Counted from the first letter of the stretch, positions 1 through 11,493 are shown. The stretch is DNA of 64,000 nucleotides from Mytilus trossulus (GCF_036588685.1 NC_086375.1:49174955-49238954); one strand, 5' to 3'. Notes: generated by a model from the letters alone, not told the origin. Made by a program: numbers and translations.

Positions 1-310
1 GTATAGGCATTGCATGGTTATTTATTAAATAAATTTGATAATTGACGCCACAAAATTACAGACATGAAATTGGGACAAACTGTAAAGTATCACGGATAAT
101 AACCCACGGTTTTTAGGATCATTGTGTTCCTGTTTCAGTGATGTATCTCTAATGATGTATATAACATGGAACTTGCGTAGGTTTTTTTTTCATTGTTGTT
201 TCTTCATTCAACTTTAATTTCCCAACAAATTTTTAAAACTATAGAATGAAACATACAAAATAACATTAAAAAGAAAAGCTGAACACGAATTATGAATTAA
301 TCATACTTAC

Positions 311-331
311 TTTTTTGGGTTTGGCGTATTG
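311..331 (-). other. Micro-exon 3 of copy A (21 nt)
   Basis: On the minus strand, CTTTTTCCGTTTTAG precedes CAATACGCCAAACCCAAAAAA, which is followed by GTAAGTATGA. It is a phase-0 exon coding QYAKPKK. The same exon with the same flanks recurs in copy B at 12462-12479, while the introns around it have diverged, so it is very likely used. Confidence 0.8.
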
Positions 332-2090
332 CTAAAACGGAAAAAGAAAGAACATATTTTTAATTTCTATTTGTTTTACTATGATATTATAGAATACCAT
401 CACTACTGGAGAAATGTTTAATCAGATTGAAATTAAAAGAATAAGGAATCATTAAAACTTGTCATCAGATTAACCACAATTTAAAATAAACAAATTACAT
501 CACGAGAAAGCAAAATATATGTGAGATAATATTTCACAGCAATGCACGATTTTACGGAAAATATAGATTCTTCAACTGTATCGAGCGTGATACAATATTG
601 ATTCGTTCGAACCAGTTAAATTATCAAATTTAAAATGCGAGGCTCGAGAGTGGAAAGATATGGCATTGCACAAGATTTGATGGTGGAATCTATATATCTG
701 ATGATTTTCAACGATATATGAAGACAAATTCAAACTTTCCTTTCGATTGTTCTGCAAAAAGATGTGATTTTTTTTATATAACGCCAGAAGGCATTGTCAC
801 ATTTTTTCATGACGTCACAATAGGAAATTCAGAGGAAAGCAAGAAAAATTGACGTCATATTCGAAATTGACCAAAGAAGAACTAGGATTAAACGTTCATT
901 AAATAAGAATAAATAACAGGCCAGGAACAGGATAAATCGTGTAGGAATTTAACAAAATGTTATATACTAGTATATTTAGCACAACGAGATTTTTTTTCTT
1001 TAAATTTGAATTTATTGAAATTAAAAAAAAAAAGTAGCAATATATCTGTTATTTTTTTTTAATCATGCTGGTCACTCTTAGATCAATTTTGGTCTCTTTT
1101 ATATAGAAAGTAATAATTTGAACTTTAGATCCTAAAATGACATACAATAAGGATGGAAGAATGACTTGAAGTAAAGTTATAAAGAATAGCTTGATTTTTT
1201 TACATCTTTGCATAACTTCGCGTTTTGATAGATAGTTTAGATTAAAGAATGACTGAAACTTTATATTTGAGACTTACTTTTTTTCCATATGTATTTACTT
1301 TTTTGTAATATCCAGTTCGTCTGTTTCCGTTATATCCAGTTCCTTCGTTTCCGTTATATCCAGTTCCTTCATTTCCGTTATATCCAGTTTCTCCGTTTCC
1401 ATTATACCCTGTTTCTACAACTTCGTCTTCGATTTCAGCAAGGGTAGGGTCTGTTTCTTCCACATTGTCACCATTGCCACCGGTATATCCTGCACCGCCA
1501 GTATATCCTGCACCACCAGTATATCCTGCACCGCCAGTATATCCTGCAGCGCCATTGTATCCGGCACCGCCAGTATATCCTGCACCCCCTGTGTATCCAC
1601 CAGCTCCACCTGTGTATCCTGCACCACCAGTGTATCCTGCACCACCTGTGTATCCTGCACCACCTGTGTATCCTCCTGCACCAGTGTATCCTGCACCACC
1701 AGTGTATCCTGCTCCGCCAGTGTATCCAGCACCGCCATTGTATCCTGCTGCACCTGTATATCCTGCACCTCCGGCACCGCCAGTGTATCCAGCACCATTG
1801 TATCCTACACCACCTGTGTACCCGGCTCCGCCAGTGTATCCAGCACCATTGTATCCAGCACCGCCATTGTATCCGCCGCCATTATACCCTGCACCACCAT
1901 TGTATCCGCCGCCGTTGTATCCTGCACCGCCAACGTATCCTGCACCACCGTTGTAGCCATTACCACCATTGTATCCGTTGTAACCTACATTACCATTATA
2001 TCCATGTTTCCTCTGGTAGTTTGGTTTCCAAGCCGCATTTACTAATACTAATGCACAGGAACACAAAAGAACAATACCAGTAGACCACAT
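311..2090 (-). CDS. Byssal thread-matrix-like Gly/Tyr/Asn-rich secreted protein, copy A (3' end outside window)
   Basis: Coding exon 2 runs 2090 to 1278 (271 codons) and joins in phase 0 to a micro-exon at 331-311. The last exon should lie just left of base 1, judged from copy B. Residues 1-19 form a signal peptide (MWSTGIVLLCSCALVLVNA), followed by AWKPNYQRK. Residues ~30-208 are an array of GY[N/T]GG and GAGY[N/T]GG repeats. An acidic linker follows (about 209-228, rich in E/D), then GYNGN repeats and a basic YKK...YGKK end. The donor GTAAGT follows GGA AAA AAA; the acceptor TTTTCAG precedes the start by 8 bases. Known: mussel thread-matrix proteins are secreted into the byssus and are rich in Gly, Tyr and deamidation-prone Asn-Gly. 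Inference: this is a member. A shell-matrix or other foot-gland Gly-rich protein is the alternative. Confidence 0.72.
332..1277 (-). other. Intron 2 of copy A
   Basis: About 0.95 kb of AT-rich sequence. The stretch near 780-880 (TGACGTCA-type motifs, 'cacaataggaaattca') aligns with 13630-13750 in copy B. No other gene was seen. It lacks the MITE and family E insertions present in copy B. Confidence 0.65.
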
Positions 2091-2386
2091 TTTCTATACT
2101 GAAAAGGATTGAAAGATTGTCAATTATTTTCTCAATTTTTTTACACAAAAGAATTATATAAAATTAAATGTTTTCTACAAAACAACGACATATATCATTT
2201 TATCATTATTCTGGACGTTGACAATGTGTAGTAATACAATTGCTGTTGTTGCAATCTTAAGTTTAGTTGTGTTCGTGTTTCCCATGATTTCCATGCTTTT
2301 TTTCTTTTAAATTTCAGCAATCCTTTGAAAAGTTATTTAAAAAAAATGTTTTTACAAAATTTCGTTACTTTTTTATTTTGAATATG

Positions 2387-2743
2387 CAACCACGAGTTGG
2401 TTGTCCGTTATGAAATATTCAATTCACAGATGATATCGAATATGTTACTTATGTCGTAACCACAATCACATTCCTATTTCATTAATGTGATCTAACACCG
2501 AATTATACTTATTACCGGGTTTGTACTAACAAGAGCAACACGACGGGTGTCACATGTAAAGTAGGATCTGACCCTTCTGGGGTATCTGAGATAAACCCCT
2601 AGTTTTTGGTGGGTTCGTGTTGCTTAGTCTCTAGTTTTTTGTGTATTATTTTTGTCTGGTTGTCTTTTTTTATCCATCGCGTTGTCAGTTTATATTCGAT
2701 TTATGAGTTTCAATGAACATCTGGTATCTTTCGCCGTTCTTTC
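2387..2743 (+). repeat. 5'-truncated lineage-B retroelement tail in intron 1 of copy A
   Basis: The insert starts with the decayed 3' end of a reverse-transcriptase ORF ('cacgagttggttg', as at 42847) and continues into the lineage-B tail (ACACGACGGGTG, then 'ttttggtgggttcgtgttg', then 'ggtatctttcg'). The matching intron of copy B has no insert: its sequence passes directly from 'ttgaatatg' to 'ataagcaatttcatt' near 15141-15163. This empty site gives both ends of the insertion. Confidence 0.75.
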
Positions 2744-3153
2744 ATAACCAATTTCATCAATGTTTAAGATAAGCACTTTACAAAATAATTAACAGGGACA
2801 CTTTGCTATTAGAGGTGGAACATCATCTTTGAGAAAACGAATATGTTTTAAAACGCTAGTTTTTTTCTTATGTTTGTCAAAAGATAAAAATGAACGTTAA
2901 AAATTCTGATGTATTCGTTTTTCCATTTTATAGTGTATTCAAAGGTTTTTACAAGCCCATAATTAAACCATGTAACGTTAGTTACTCTTTAGAGCAGAAT
3001 TTATGATTAAATTGAGAACATTGATAATGTCTTTTGTTTATTCTTTAACTTCTTTTCATTTAATTGTTCTTGATCTAAATTTAAAATTTTATTTTATATG
3101 AGGCCTAAACTATTATAATTCTACACTAGAAATTTTGAAATTATATATTTTAC

Positions 3154-3205
3154 CTTAGAATGACAGTAGGACTACAATGGCTATATCACAATGCTGGAAC
3201 TCTGT
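3154..3205 (-). other. Non-coding exon 1 of copy A (start approximate)
   Basis: On the minus strand the exon ends CATTCTAAG before donor GTAAAATATA (3153-3148). Its start is placed about 30 nt downstream of the TATA box. The exon and donor are conserved in copy B (15628-15680). It contains no coding frame joined to the ATG, so it is 5' UTR. Confidence 0.65.
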
Positions 3206-3225
3206 ACTAACTACAAAGCTGCTAT

Positions 3226-3384
3226 CCTTTATATACCATAATTTGTTCTTATTACAATATCATAAACATTCAACACCACGAAAAGCAAATCGATCAACAT
3301 ATTTAATTAATTATTGCATGTTTCTGAAGTTACATAAGTTTGTGGTCAAAAGCAGTTATTATTCCTTACATGCAAAATTTCGTT
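3226..3384 (-). promoter_or_regulatory. Promoter of copy A: TATA box plus conserved upstream block
   Basis: TATATAAAGG lies at 3235-3226 on the minus strand. The ~150 bp upstream of it (to about 3384) is nearly identical to 15701-15855 in copy B, far better kept than the introns. It contains a TAATTAATTA-type homeodomain-like site around 3300-3315. This suggests shared tissue-specific regulation, or recent gene conversion. Confidence 0.65.
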
Positions 3385-3704
3385 AGAAGAAAACGTTGAA
3401 CAAGCAAAAATCACATTTCCCCTTATTTCTGTTATGCTTAACAATATTGTCAATATCTTAAACTTTTTTTGGGATGGTCAGAGGATTATTGAAAAAAAAT
3501 GTATTTTTTGGCGGGTATCTTAAAATTTTTCTTATAATTATCCTACATGAAAAACTTATGGTAATACCCTTGTTGATTTAAATCTTACATACACATTTCA
3601 TAAATTCCGACAAGGAATTGTTGCATACAAATGCATGAAGAGCAATTTTCATATATTTTCTACTAGAATATTTGACCGGCAAATAATAGCAAATGCAAGA
3701 CAAA

Positions 3705-3965
3705 GAGACTTTTAACCCCGTCACATTTTTATTGTGTCTGTCCTAAGTCAGGAACCTGTTATTCCATGGTTGTATTTTGTTTCTGTGTATCATAGATATA
3801 GGAAGATGTGGTGTGAGTGCCAATGAAATAACTCTCCATCCAAATAACAATATAAAAAAGTATCATAATTGTTTTTCGTTTATTGGTTATTGAATAAAAA
3901 GACATTACTTTTCTCGTTTGATTTGTTTTGCCATTGTCTATGGTGGAGAGTTGATTCACCGGCAA
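3705..3965 (+). repeat. Interspersed repeat pieces (lineage-A tail fragment and family D)
   Basis: Positions 3712-3765 carry 'taaccccgtcacattttt...cctaagtcaggaacctg', the motif seen inside the lineage-A tail at 52630-52680. It passes into family D ('atataggaagatgtggtg tgagtgccaatga') at 3792-3845. Confidence 0.6.
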
Positions 3966-4117
3966 TCATAACACGTTATTTTATCTTTAAATATGTCTGC
4001 GCTAATTATTATATTCGAATCATTACTTACACAAACCTTTGATATAGACAAAACAAGTGAAACTGCGAGCTACTGCTCACTGATGATACCCCCGCCGCAA
4101 GTGGATAATATAAATAG

Positions 4118-4915
4118 TGTAAAAATATGCAAGTGTTCGGTAAACAGGAAGTTGTCGAGTGATGAATCTGAAAACGCATCACACGGTATAGCTGACTTAT
4201 ATAAATCCTGAAACCAAATTTCAGAAATCCTTGTATTGTAGTTCCTGAGAAAATTGTGACGAAAATTTTCAACTTGGCTATCATGTGTAAAATCATACAA
4301 GTGTTCGGTAAACAGGAAGTTGTCAAGTAATCAATCTGAAAACGCATCACACGGTATAGGTGACTTGATAAACCCTGAAACCAAATTTCAGAAATCCTTG
4401 TATTGTAGTTCCTGAGAAAAATGCGACTAAAAAAAAATAGTGTAAAAATATGCAAGTGTTCGGCAAACAGGAAGTTGTGGAGTGATGAATCTGAAAACGC
4501 ATCACACGGTATAGCTGACTTATATAAATCCTGAAACCAAATTTCAGAAATCTTTGTATTGTAGTTCCTGAGAAAAATGCGACGAAAAAAAAAATAGTGT
4601 AAAAATATGTAAGTGTTCGGTCCACAGGAAGTTGTCGAGTGATGAATCTGAAAACGCATCACACGGTATAGCTGACTTATATAAATCCTGAAACCAAATT
4701 TCAGAAATCCTTGTATTGTAGTTCCTGAGAAAATTGTGACGAAAATTTTCAACTTGGCTAGCATGTGTAAAATCATACAAGTGTTCGGTAAACAGGAAGT
4801 TTTCAAGTGATCAATCTAAAAACGCATCACACGGTATAGCTGACTTAGATAAACCCTGAAACCAAATTTCAGAAATCCTTGTATTGTGGTTCCTAAGAAA
4901 AATGCGACGAAAAAT
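4118..4915 (+). repeat. Tandem array, five imperfect ~160-bp units
   Basis: The marker 'aagtgttcggtaaacagg' recurs near 4131, 4290, 4453, 4611 and 4778, with units of 158-167 bp. Each unit contains 'gcatcacacggtatag' and 'ccaaatttcagaaatc'. Reading frames across the array are artefacts of the unit length. The last unit decays into the GACGG-rich end that follows. Confidence 0.9.
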
Positions 4916-4920
4916 ATTCA

Positions 4921-5008
4921 TGGGACGGACTGACTGACGGACAGACGGACTGACGGACGGACAGACAGAGGTAAAACATTATCCCCCCTTTTTTAAAGCG
5001 GGGGTATA
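4921..5008 (+). repeat. GACGGACA-rich tract and C-run/G-run hairpin closing the tandem array
   Basis: Degenerate ACGG/ACAG tetranucleotides at 4923-4970 are followed by 'atccccccttttttaaagcgggggtata', whose C-run and G-run can pair across a short T/A loop. The structure marks the end of the repeat element holding the array. Confidence 0.65.
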
Positions 5009-5123
5009 AAAAAAACTTTCGAGACATAACCGATAGAGAACGCTTTCAAGACTAAACGAACAGACTTACAGCCATTAAAAGAGGCATAAAACCATTATAA
5101 CATAGTGGTTGGCACTAATGTTA

Positions 5124-5400
5124 AAATTCATTAGATTAATAATATAAACCTCTGGTATAAATTTGATAAAAGTCTGGCAAGAACTGTACGCTTGAAAGCG
5201 CTTATACTACCAGATAGATGTGAGCCTGGTATTTCTGTATCCGCCGTATATCATCGTTTAAATTCATTTGATTAATAATATAAACCTCTGGTATACATCT
5301 GATAAAAGTCTGGCAAGAATTGTACGCTTGAAAGCGCTTATACTACCATATAATTGTGCACCTGTTACTTCTTTATCGGTCGTATATCATCGCAACAAAT
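5124..5400 (+). repeat. Tandem duplication, two ~136-bp units
   Basis: 'aaattcattngattaataat' begins units at 5124 and 5260, each with 'ataaacctctggtata' and 'cttgaaagcgcttatactac'. A related single unit lies at 16537-16610 behind copy B, so the unit belonged to the ancestral block and was duplicated here. Confidence 0.8.
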
Positions 5401-5749
5401 GACATACAGATATACTAGATATAGATTCCTTGAAATATTACTTGTACATAGAATGAATGTCGAAAATGTTTGGATATTGTTAAATCGTTTGTTCTTGTAT
5501 CTCGGGTTTTCGCAAGTATTGTTATGGCCACCAATTAGTGTATAGTTCCAACTGGCTTTAGTTATATTTAGGGACATTCAAAGAGTATGTTTTTGCGCCT
5601 GTTAAAATTGTTACACCCGCTCAATTCGGTTGCACCTGTCTTAATTCAGTAACCTGTTTGTCATTGGTTGTTGTTTGTTAAGATTTTTCATACTTGTGTC
5701 CGCTGGTTTTCCTGTTTGAATTGTTTTTCATTAGTCTTTTTTTTTTTTA

Positions 5750-6230
5750 CCTTAATAGCTTGTTGTTCGATGAGAGCCAAGGCTTTTTATTGAAGGCCAT
5801 ACTTTTACCTTTACTAAGTCTTGGATGGAGAGTTTTCTCATTGCCACTCATAACTGATCTTCTTTAATCTATATGATGTTCTTCACTTAATTTAGATAAT
5901 TCTGAAACATTTGAATATTCTAGGCAAAAAATGTTTATTGCGATTTAATGCTTAAAGTCTAGTAATAAACGTTGCATTTAAACATTTTTAAAACATGTGT
6001 TGTCACACTATCAATGAAAATGCGTATAATGGCATTGTTAAAGAATTTGTTACCATAGCAACCTACAAAATATCTTGTATTTCTTTATAATGAACATTAA
6101 TAGCTTGTTGTTCGATGAGAGCCAAGGCTTTTTATTGAAGGCCATACTTTTACCTTTACTAAGTCTTGGATGGAGAGTTGTCTCATTGGCACTCACACCA
6201 CATCTTCCTATATCTATGTATTGAAACATA
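5750..6230 (-). repeat. Family D repeat, two direct copies (~5752-5850 and 6098-6225)
   Basis: Both copies contain 'ttgttcgatgagagccaagg' and 'aagtcttggatggagagtt' about 343 bp apart. The second copy also keeps the 'cactcacaccacatcttcc' end. They are antisense to the copies at 3792, 17182 and 53970. Confidence 0.75.
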
Positions 6231-6889
6231 GACACGATAACAGAGAAAAAAGAAAATAAGTACATGTCAATGTATTAAGGGGACAATCAATTAGTTGAAA
6301 TTAGGGGAACTGAGGACAACGACTATTTACGTTTCAAACAAAGTTTTTATTTTTTACTATAGGAATGATACTGAACCCCAAATAATAAGATAACTTTTAG
6401 GACAACACCGTCATCATGTACCTGACGAAGGCCACGGTGTTTGTATTGTGTATATGTCTACACCGAAACTCATTAATGTTACTAGTCACGATTTGTTATC
6501 ACACAAAACATTGACGTACATTTTGCACCTAGACGACCGGATTCGTATGATTTTAGAATGATATTTCCTGGATTTATAATTTTTCTGCAGTCTATTTGAA
6601 TTCACTAGCAACTCTGAAATGTAAGTTTATTTTTTGTGTGCAAACAACTTTCTGGCCAGATAATGGAATGACTTTTGAAGGAAAAGGTCAGGGGTTCAAA
6701 AATAATATATGACCTCGGGGAAAAGTTTTCCTTTTCAGTTTATTTTTCTGATAATATTTCCTTTACCTCTTTTGTTATTTGCTCTTTTTAAAATTTTATA
6801 GGTGCTGTATTTGTCACCAAGTAGACACCTAAACAAACAAAATATTTCAAAGATGTTGAAAAAATATATATTTGTAAAACTTGGTAAAT

Positions 6890-7010
6890 CTTTAAGGATT
6901 TTTTGGTCCTCAATGCTCTTCAATTTTATTTAGCCTTTTTTTTACTGGAGCGTCTCTGGGGAGTCATTTGTAGACGAAACGCTGGTCTGAGCAAATCCAA
7001 AATGTCAATC
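6890..7010 (-). repeat. Family E repeat fragment
   Basis: Contains 'ttttggtcctcaatgctctt', then 'gagcgtctctgg' and 'gtagacgaaacgctggtctg', the antisense form of the most abundant short repeat in this window (compare 13486-13600 and 29775-29915). Confidence 0.65.
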
Positions 7011-7359
7011 ATTGTTGAGTTTATTTGCAACATCATGCATTCCTTTGAATGGCCATTGTTGAACAAAACGGCATTCAAGTTTGTTCAACAGATGAACTTT
7101 TACGTGATCTGAGCCAGAATATACTAGGTCATTTGATATCCAAACAGTTTTGTTTTTGAAAATATTTATGTCAACTGTTGTTTTTTCTACTGTTTTTCTT
7201 TCTATTATTATTGTTTTTATTATTATTCGACGGGTTAAGGGATTTCCATTTTTTTGGGGTGTTTTTTAAAAGAACTTTTAATTTGTATTAACAGCAGAAA
7301 CATGCGATCGTAAGAGAGAGGCTTATATATCATGAGATAATCAAAATCATTTGAAAAGA

Positions 7360-7540
7360 AGAAAACGATGTGACAATACCAAAGCAAAGAACGAAAAAGG
7401 ATGATAAGACAAACAACAGTCTTCAAATTACGACATTAAAACTAGAGACTGGGCAACACTAACCCCTACAAAACCTGGGGTTATCTCAGGTGGGTGTTCA
7501 AGGTAAACAGATCTTGCTGCATGTGTGATACACGTCTTAC
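7360..7540 (-). repeat. Divergent lineage-B-like tail
   Basis: 'gggcaacactaacccctac' and 'cctggggttatctcaggtg' followed by 'cagatcttgctgcatgtg' match the lineage-B tail in antisense, with a different 5' part shared with 18335-18530. Confidence 0.6.
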
Positions 7541-8269
7541 TACTTTTATTCAATGTATTGTTAAGTTATATACATGATTAAATAAACATTTAAGATAAAT
7601 CTTGTAAATTTTCGATTTCTTTTTCTTCTCAATGATATGAAAAATATAGAACCATTTGCAATAACTGTTTATCCTGTTTGTTTATTTTTGGAGAACATAT
7701 TTCGTTTGCATTCTGTAAGGAACAAATCATATTCTATTTTTCATTTCAGAATTTTATAACGCTAGAAAAATATTCACTTATGACATACTTATAAAATTTT
7801 CATCTGAAATATATATTTTCATTCTCAATTTTATTTGATTTATAAATTCAACAGTAATATTCCAGTGTTCAGAATCTTCAATCGATTAAAAACAATTCCG
7901 GGTTACAAACTAAAACCGAGGACACACATCAACTATTAGAGGAAAACAACTGTCATATTCCTTTACTTTGTACAGGACATTTTAAGAAAAATAGTCGGTT
8001 GAACCTGGTTAATTGATATGCAAAACCTTCCGCTTTATGATAATGTAAAAAAAATATATCGCTTAAACACTATACGTGACAGAAATACAACACAAACACA
8101 CATAAGAACATTCATAAAAGAGAAATGCGCAAACAATTAAGATAATAGTCGACATAAAATACAAACCGCACAGCAACGAAAATTTTACATCAACGACCAC
8201 AGGATATCAAAAAGATTGACGCGCTTATGTAACTAAGATGAAATCTCGATCTGAATAGAATTATTTTAC

Positions 8270-8468
8270 AAAAGAGGGACGAAAGATACCAAAGGGGCAG
8301 TCAAACTCATAAATCTAAAACAAACTGACAACGCCATGGCAAAAAAGGAAAAAAAGACAAACAGAAAAACAATAGTACACATGATACAACACAGAAAACT
8401 AAAGAATAAACAACACGAACCCCACCAAAAACTAGGGGTGATCTCAGGTGCTCCGGAAGGGTAAGCAC
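8270..8468 (-). repeat. Lineage-B retroelement 3' tail
   Basis: Starts AAAAGAGGGACGAAAGATACC and carries 'aactgacaacgccatgg', 'ccaaaaactaggggtg' and 'ctccggaagggtaagca'. This is the antisense of the tail directly following the RT remnant at 42560-42910, cut short at its 5' side. Confidence 0.8.
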
Positions 8469-8689
8469 ACAACATGATAAACTCAAGAATAAGCAACACA
8501 AACCCCTTCCGAAACCGTTGATATGTCATGTTCTCCTAAAGAGTAAGAGGATTGAGCTCCAGATGAATTATCCTTCATATTTTCCGAGTAAGTACAAACT
8601 CGGTGACAAGTTTGATTCGAGGATTTTAGGTTTTGACAATTGGAACATATTTGACGTCCCCTGTGAAACAGATGTTAAATATAATTATA

Positions 8690-9440
8690 GTAAAAAGTTA
8701 AATCCCAAAAATACTGAAATTAAAGGAAAATCAAGGAAGTCCATAATCACATGGCAAAATCAAATAACAAAACGCATCAAAAACGAATGAACAAGAACTG
8801 TCATAATCCTGACTTGGTACAGGCATTTTCAAATGTAGAACATGATGGATTAAACCTGGTTTTATAGCGCTAACCCTCTCACTTTGATGACAGTCTCTTC
8901 AAATTCCGTTATATTTACATTGATGCGTTCACTAAACAGACACAATAAATAAAATAGTCAAAATATGAGTACAGCAGTCAACATCGTATAACAATTTTAA
9001 AAGGATAAAAAGTATAGCAGTGCACTTTGAGAAATGTGATTTTTGTCATTAATGAATAACACTTTATTTCTACCGCAGACACGTGAAATAAATAGACAAA
9101 GGTCAATCAAATGTTGATAGCATCATGAATATTGTCGGAACCGATGACCACAACGTTACAGTATAGTACTTTTTGTTTAATAGTAAAATCACTGAAATAC
9201 TGAACTCCGAAGAAAATTCAAAACAGAAAACTTATAATCAAACGACAAAATCAAAAGCTTAAACACATCAAACGAATGGATAACAAATGTCATATTGCTG
9301 ACATTGTAAAGGCATTTTCTAATGTAGAAAACGGTGGGTTAAACCTGGTTTTGTAGAGGTTAAACCATTCACTCGTTTGACAGGCGCATTCAATTCCTTA
9401 TCAACAGCAATCCTCTATGAAACAAATCATGAAACACCAG
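8690..9440 (+). repeat. Family C repeat, two direct copies (~8700-9005 and 9190-9440)
   Basis: Shared markers are 'actgtcatanncctgac', 'caggcattttc', 'atgtagaa', 'taaacctggtttt' and 'ctcacttngatgacag'. Other copies lie at 31810-32115, 40220-41185 and 44590-44840 (plus) and at 22860-23090, 35055-35200 and 45470-45670 (minus). No ORF of note; likely a non-autonomous element. Confidence 0.75.
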
Positions 9441-9660
9441 ATAAAGGTGTCCATGCCTCATTTTTAGACATATACTCGAATTTGACATAAGCGGTCATCA
9501 GTACCAGACTTTATGGCTAACGAGAAAATTTCAATTTTGAATCAATTGTCACCACCAACACCACCTTCACCACTACCTCATAAGCAGCAATAAATCAAAT
9601 TACCCTGCATGCTCGATATACTCATTCGGTACTCCAGAACTTTATTTTTATTTTTAAAGT
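9440..9660 (+). pseudogene. Heavily decayed reverse-transcriptase fragment
   Basis: In shifting frames one can read FLDIYSN-like residues, then ISTRLYG, and near the end CSIYSFGTPEL, corresponding to the YLDLYLEFD, RLYDKRDDF and AYxIYISxL blocks of the RT remnants at 34190-34670 and 42560-42910. Frameshifts and stops are present throughout. The call rests on block order only. Confidence 0.4.
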
Positions 9661-9734
9661 GAAAAAAGACAATAACACAATGTTGTTTGTTGTTTCCCAA
9701 ATTTTTTTTTGACATTTTGTACCTTTGATAAATG

Positions 9735-9945
9735 AAATCATCATAGATAACAGGATTAAATTTTGTATTTACGCCAGACGCGCCTTTCGTCTACAAAAGA
9801 CTCAGCAGTGGCGCTCAAATCAATATCTGCCTAACAAGTGAGAGGTTTAGCTAGCTATTAAAACAAGGTTTTATCCACTTTATTTCTAAATATTGAAGTG
9901 CCCGTACCAAGTCAGGTATAGAACAGTTGTTTTTCATCCATTTAG
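9735..9945 (+). repeat. Family E copy (9735-9830, +) joined to family C fragment (9830-9945, -)
   Basis: 'gataacaggattaaattttg' and 'acgccagacgcgcctttcgt' are the family E signature. 'gtgagaggtttagctagct' and 'cgtaccaagtcagg' are family C read backwards. Confidence 0.65.
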
Positions 9946-11390
9946 AAACTTTCTGTTTTTAATTTTCCCAAGAAAATATTTTTGTATATTCATTTTTATA
10001 TATGTTACATTTACGGACACTGCTTGATAGAAAAGAACGGATTTGTGATTTTCTAAAATCTCCTCTCTCGTGAATGATGTAGTGTTTTGTTGGATTCGCA
10101 GTAATGCTGTGAATTCTAAGTAATTTAGTTCGGATGTTTATCAATTAGAATTAGATACATTGTATGTTTGAACAACTACATATGTATCGTAAAAGTAGTC
10201 ACAACATCTGACTTTTTGAAAGAGTTACATACATATGTGTTTATTGTACATCTCAGATTGAAACGCTGTTTAATACATCACCGCAAACCTTCAATCAATA
10301 CACATAAAGAGTCTAGGTTGTGTTCAAATTGTTTTTGCTTAACTCATTTTTGATAATATAGTTCTAAACTTAATCCATCAATAATCTTCTTCCAGTTGAA
10401 AGTCTGGGGAATTAGATTTTTCGGGTTTTTAACCAACAACTCTCTTAAATCTTTGTATACTTTATCAAGGTCTCCAGTAATAATTTAACTAGCGGGACTA
10501 TTTGAATTTAAACAATGAATGCTAAATATCGGAATATGAAAATAAGATTTGTTATGATTGCCAAAGATATAACTCTCCACAACAGACTAAATAACACAGA
10601 AATTAACAACTATGAGTCATCGTACGGCCTTCAACAATGAACAAAGTCCATAGCGCAAATTCAGCTCTAAAAGGCCCTGAAATGACAATGGATTTTTTTG
10701 AAAGAAAAACAAATATGTAAACCATCAACAAACGACAATCCCCTGAATTACTGGCTCCTGGCTTTAGAAAGTCACAAACATACAGAATGTGGCGTGATAA
10801 AACATGTTAGCGGGATCCAAACCCTCCCATAACCTGGGACACTGGTAGTTAACGGTACCAATTTTCTTGCACCAGATGCGCAGTTCGACAACACATGTCT
10901 CTTCAGTGATGCTCGTGGCCAAAAAATTTGAAATCCAAAGCTTATATAAAAGATGAAGAGCTATAATCCATAAGGTCCAAAAAGTATAGCCAAATACGTG
11001 AAAGGAATTAGAGCTTTGCATTAGGGAGATACATTCCTTAATTTATAATAATTTCTAATATTTTGTAACAGCAAATTTTAATAACACAAAAAATCCGTAT
11101 AACAGTACAACATAAGAACGAACTATCAAAATCAGTTGAAAAAGATTTTTAAAACTCATCAGATGAATGCAAATATTACAAATGCAAGTGGACGTGGCCG
11201 GGTACTTCTACATCCAAGCAAAATATCTGAAGGTTATACACCCTTAAGAATAAAGATCTCTGCTGTCTTCGTGTGGATGAAAATCGTGGGTGCAATAGTT
11301 TAAGGTGTAGTTTAATATTTTAGAGAATCAATTATTGTTTTACTGTCATTTAATTGTTAGAGGAAAAAACACAATAATAACATATAACAA
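9946..11390. other. Intergenic spacer upstream of copy B's 3' end
   Basis: No gene seen. It holds a family D copy near 10550-10680 ('gccaaagatataactctcc', 'catcgtacggccttcaac') and a degraded family E piece near 10800-10930 ('ccagatgcgcagttcgaca'). Confidence 0.5.
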
Positions 11391-11409
11391 AGTAATTGTC
11401 AATGCAAAA

Positions 11410-11415
11410 TTTAAT
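11410..11415 (-). terminator. Candidate poly(A) signal of copy B
   Basis: ATTAAA on the minus strand (plus-strand TTTAAT), about 80 nt past the stop codon in the last exon. No canonical AATAAA was noticed closer. Confidence 0.4.
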
Positions 11416-11493
11416 ATAACTATTTACAGAAATTTAAGGACAAAAAACAGAATTAGCCTTTGACAATCTGGTTGAATCTTGTTGACAGGTTGC

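Noticed and set aside
1465-1956. 163-aa plus-strand frame of Pro-Ala-Pro-Pro-Val-Tyr repeats (and 14284-14667)
   Set aside because: Antisense image of the GY[N/T]GG array; no signal peptide or splice context of its own, and both copies have it only because the repeat unit is a multiple of three.
4027-4806. 259-aa minus-strand frame with repeated peptide
   Set aside because: Runs over the ~160-bp tandem array; several overlapping frames are open at once, as expected for repeated AT-rich units.
4118-4915. CRISPR-like array
   Set aside because: Units are contiguous ~160-bp imperfect repeats without short repeats and unique spacers, in eukaryotic DNA.
8266-8529. 87-aa hydrophobic frame (and similar ones at 17755, 25949, 29042, 62750)
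   Set aside because: All lie on lineage-B retroelement tails and share the same noncoding sequence.
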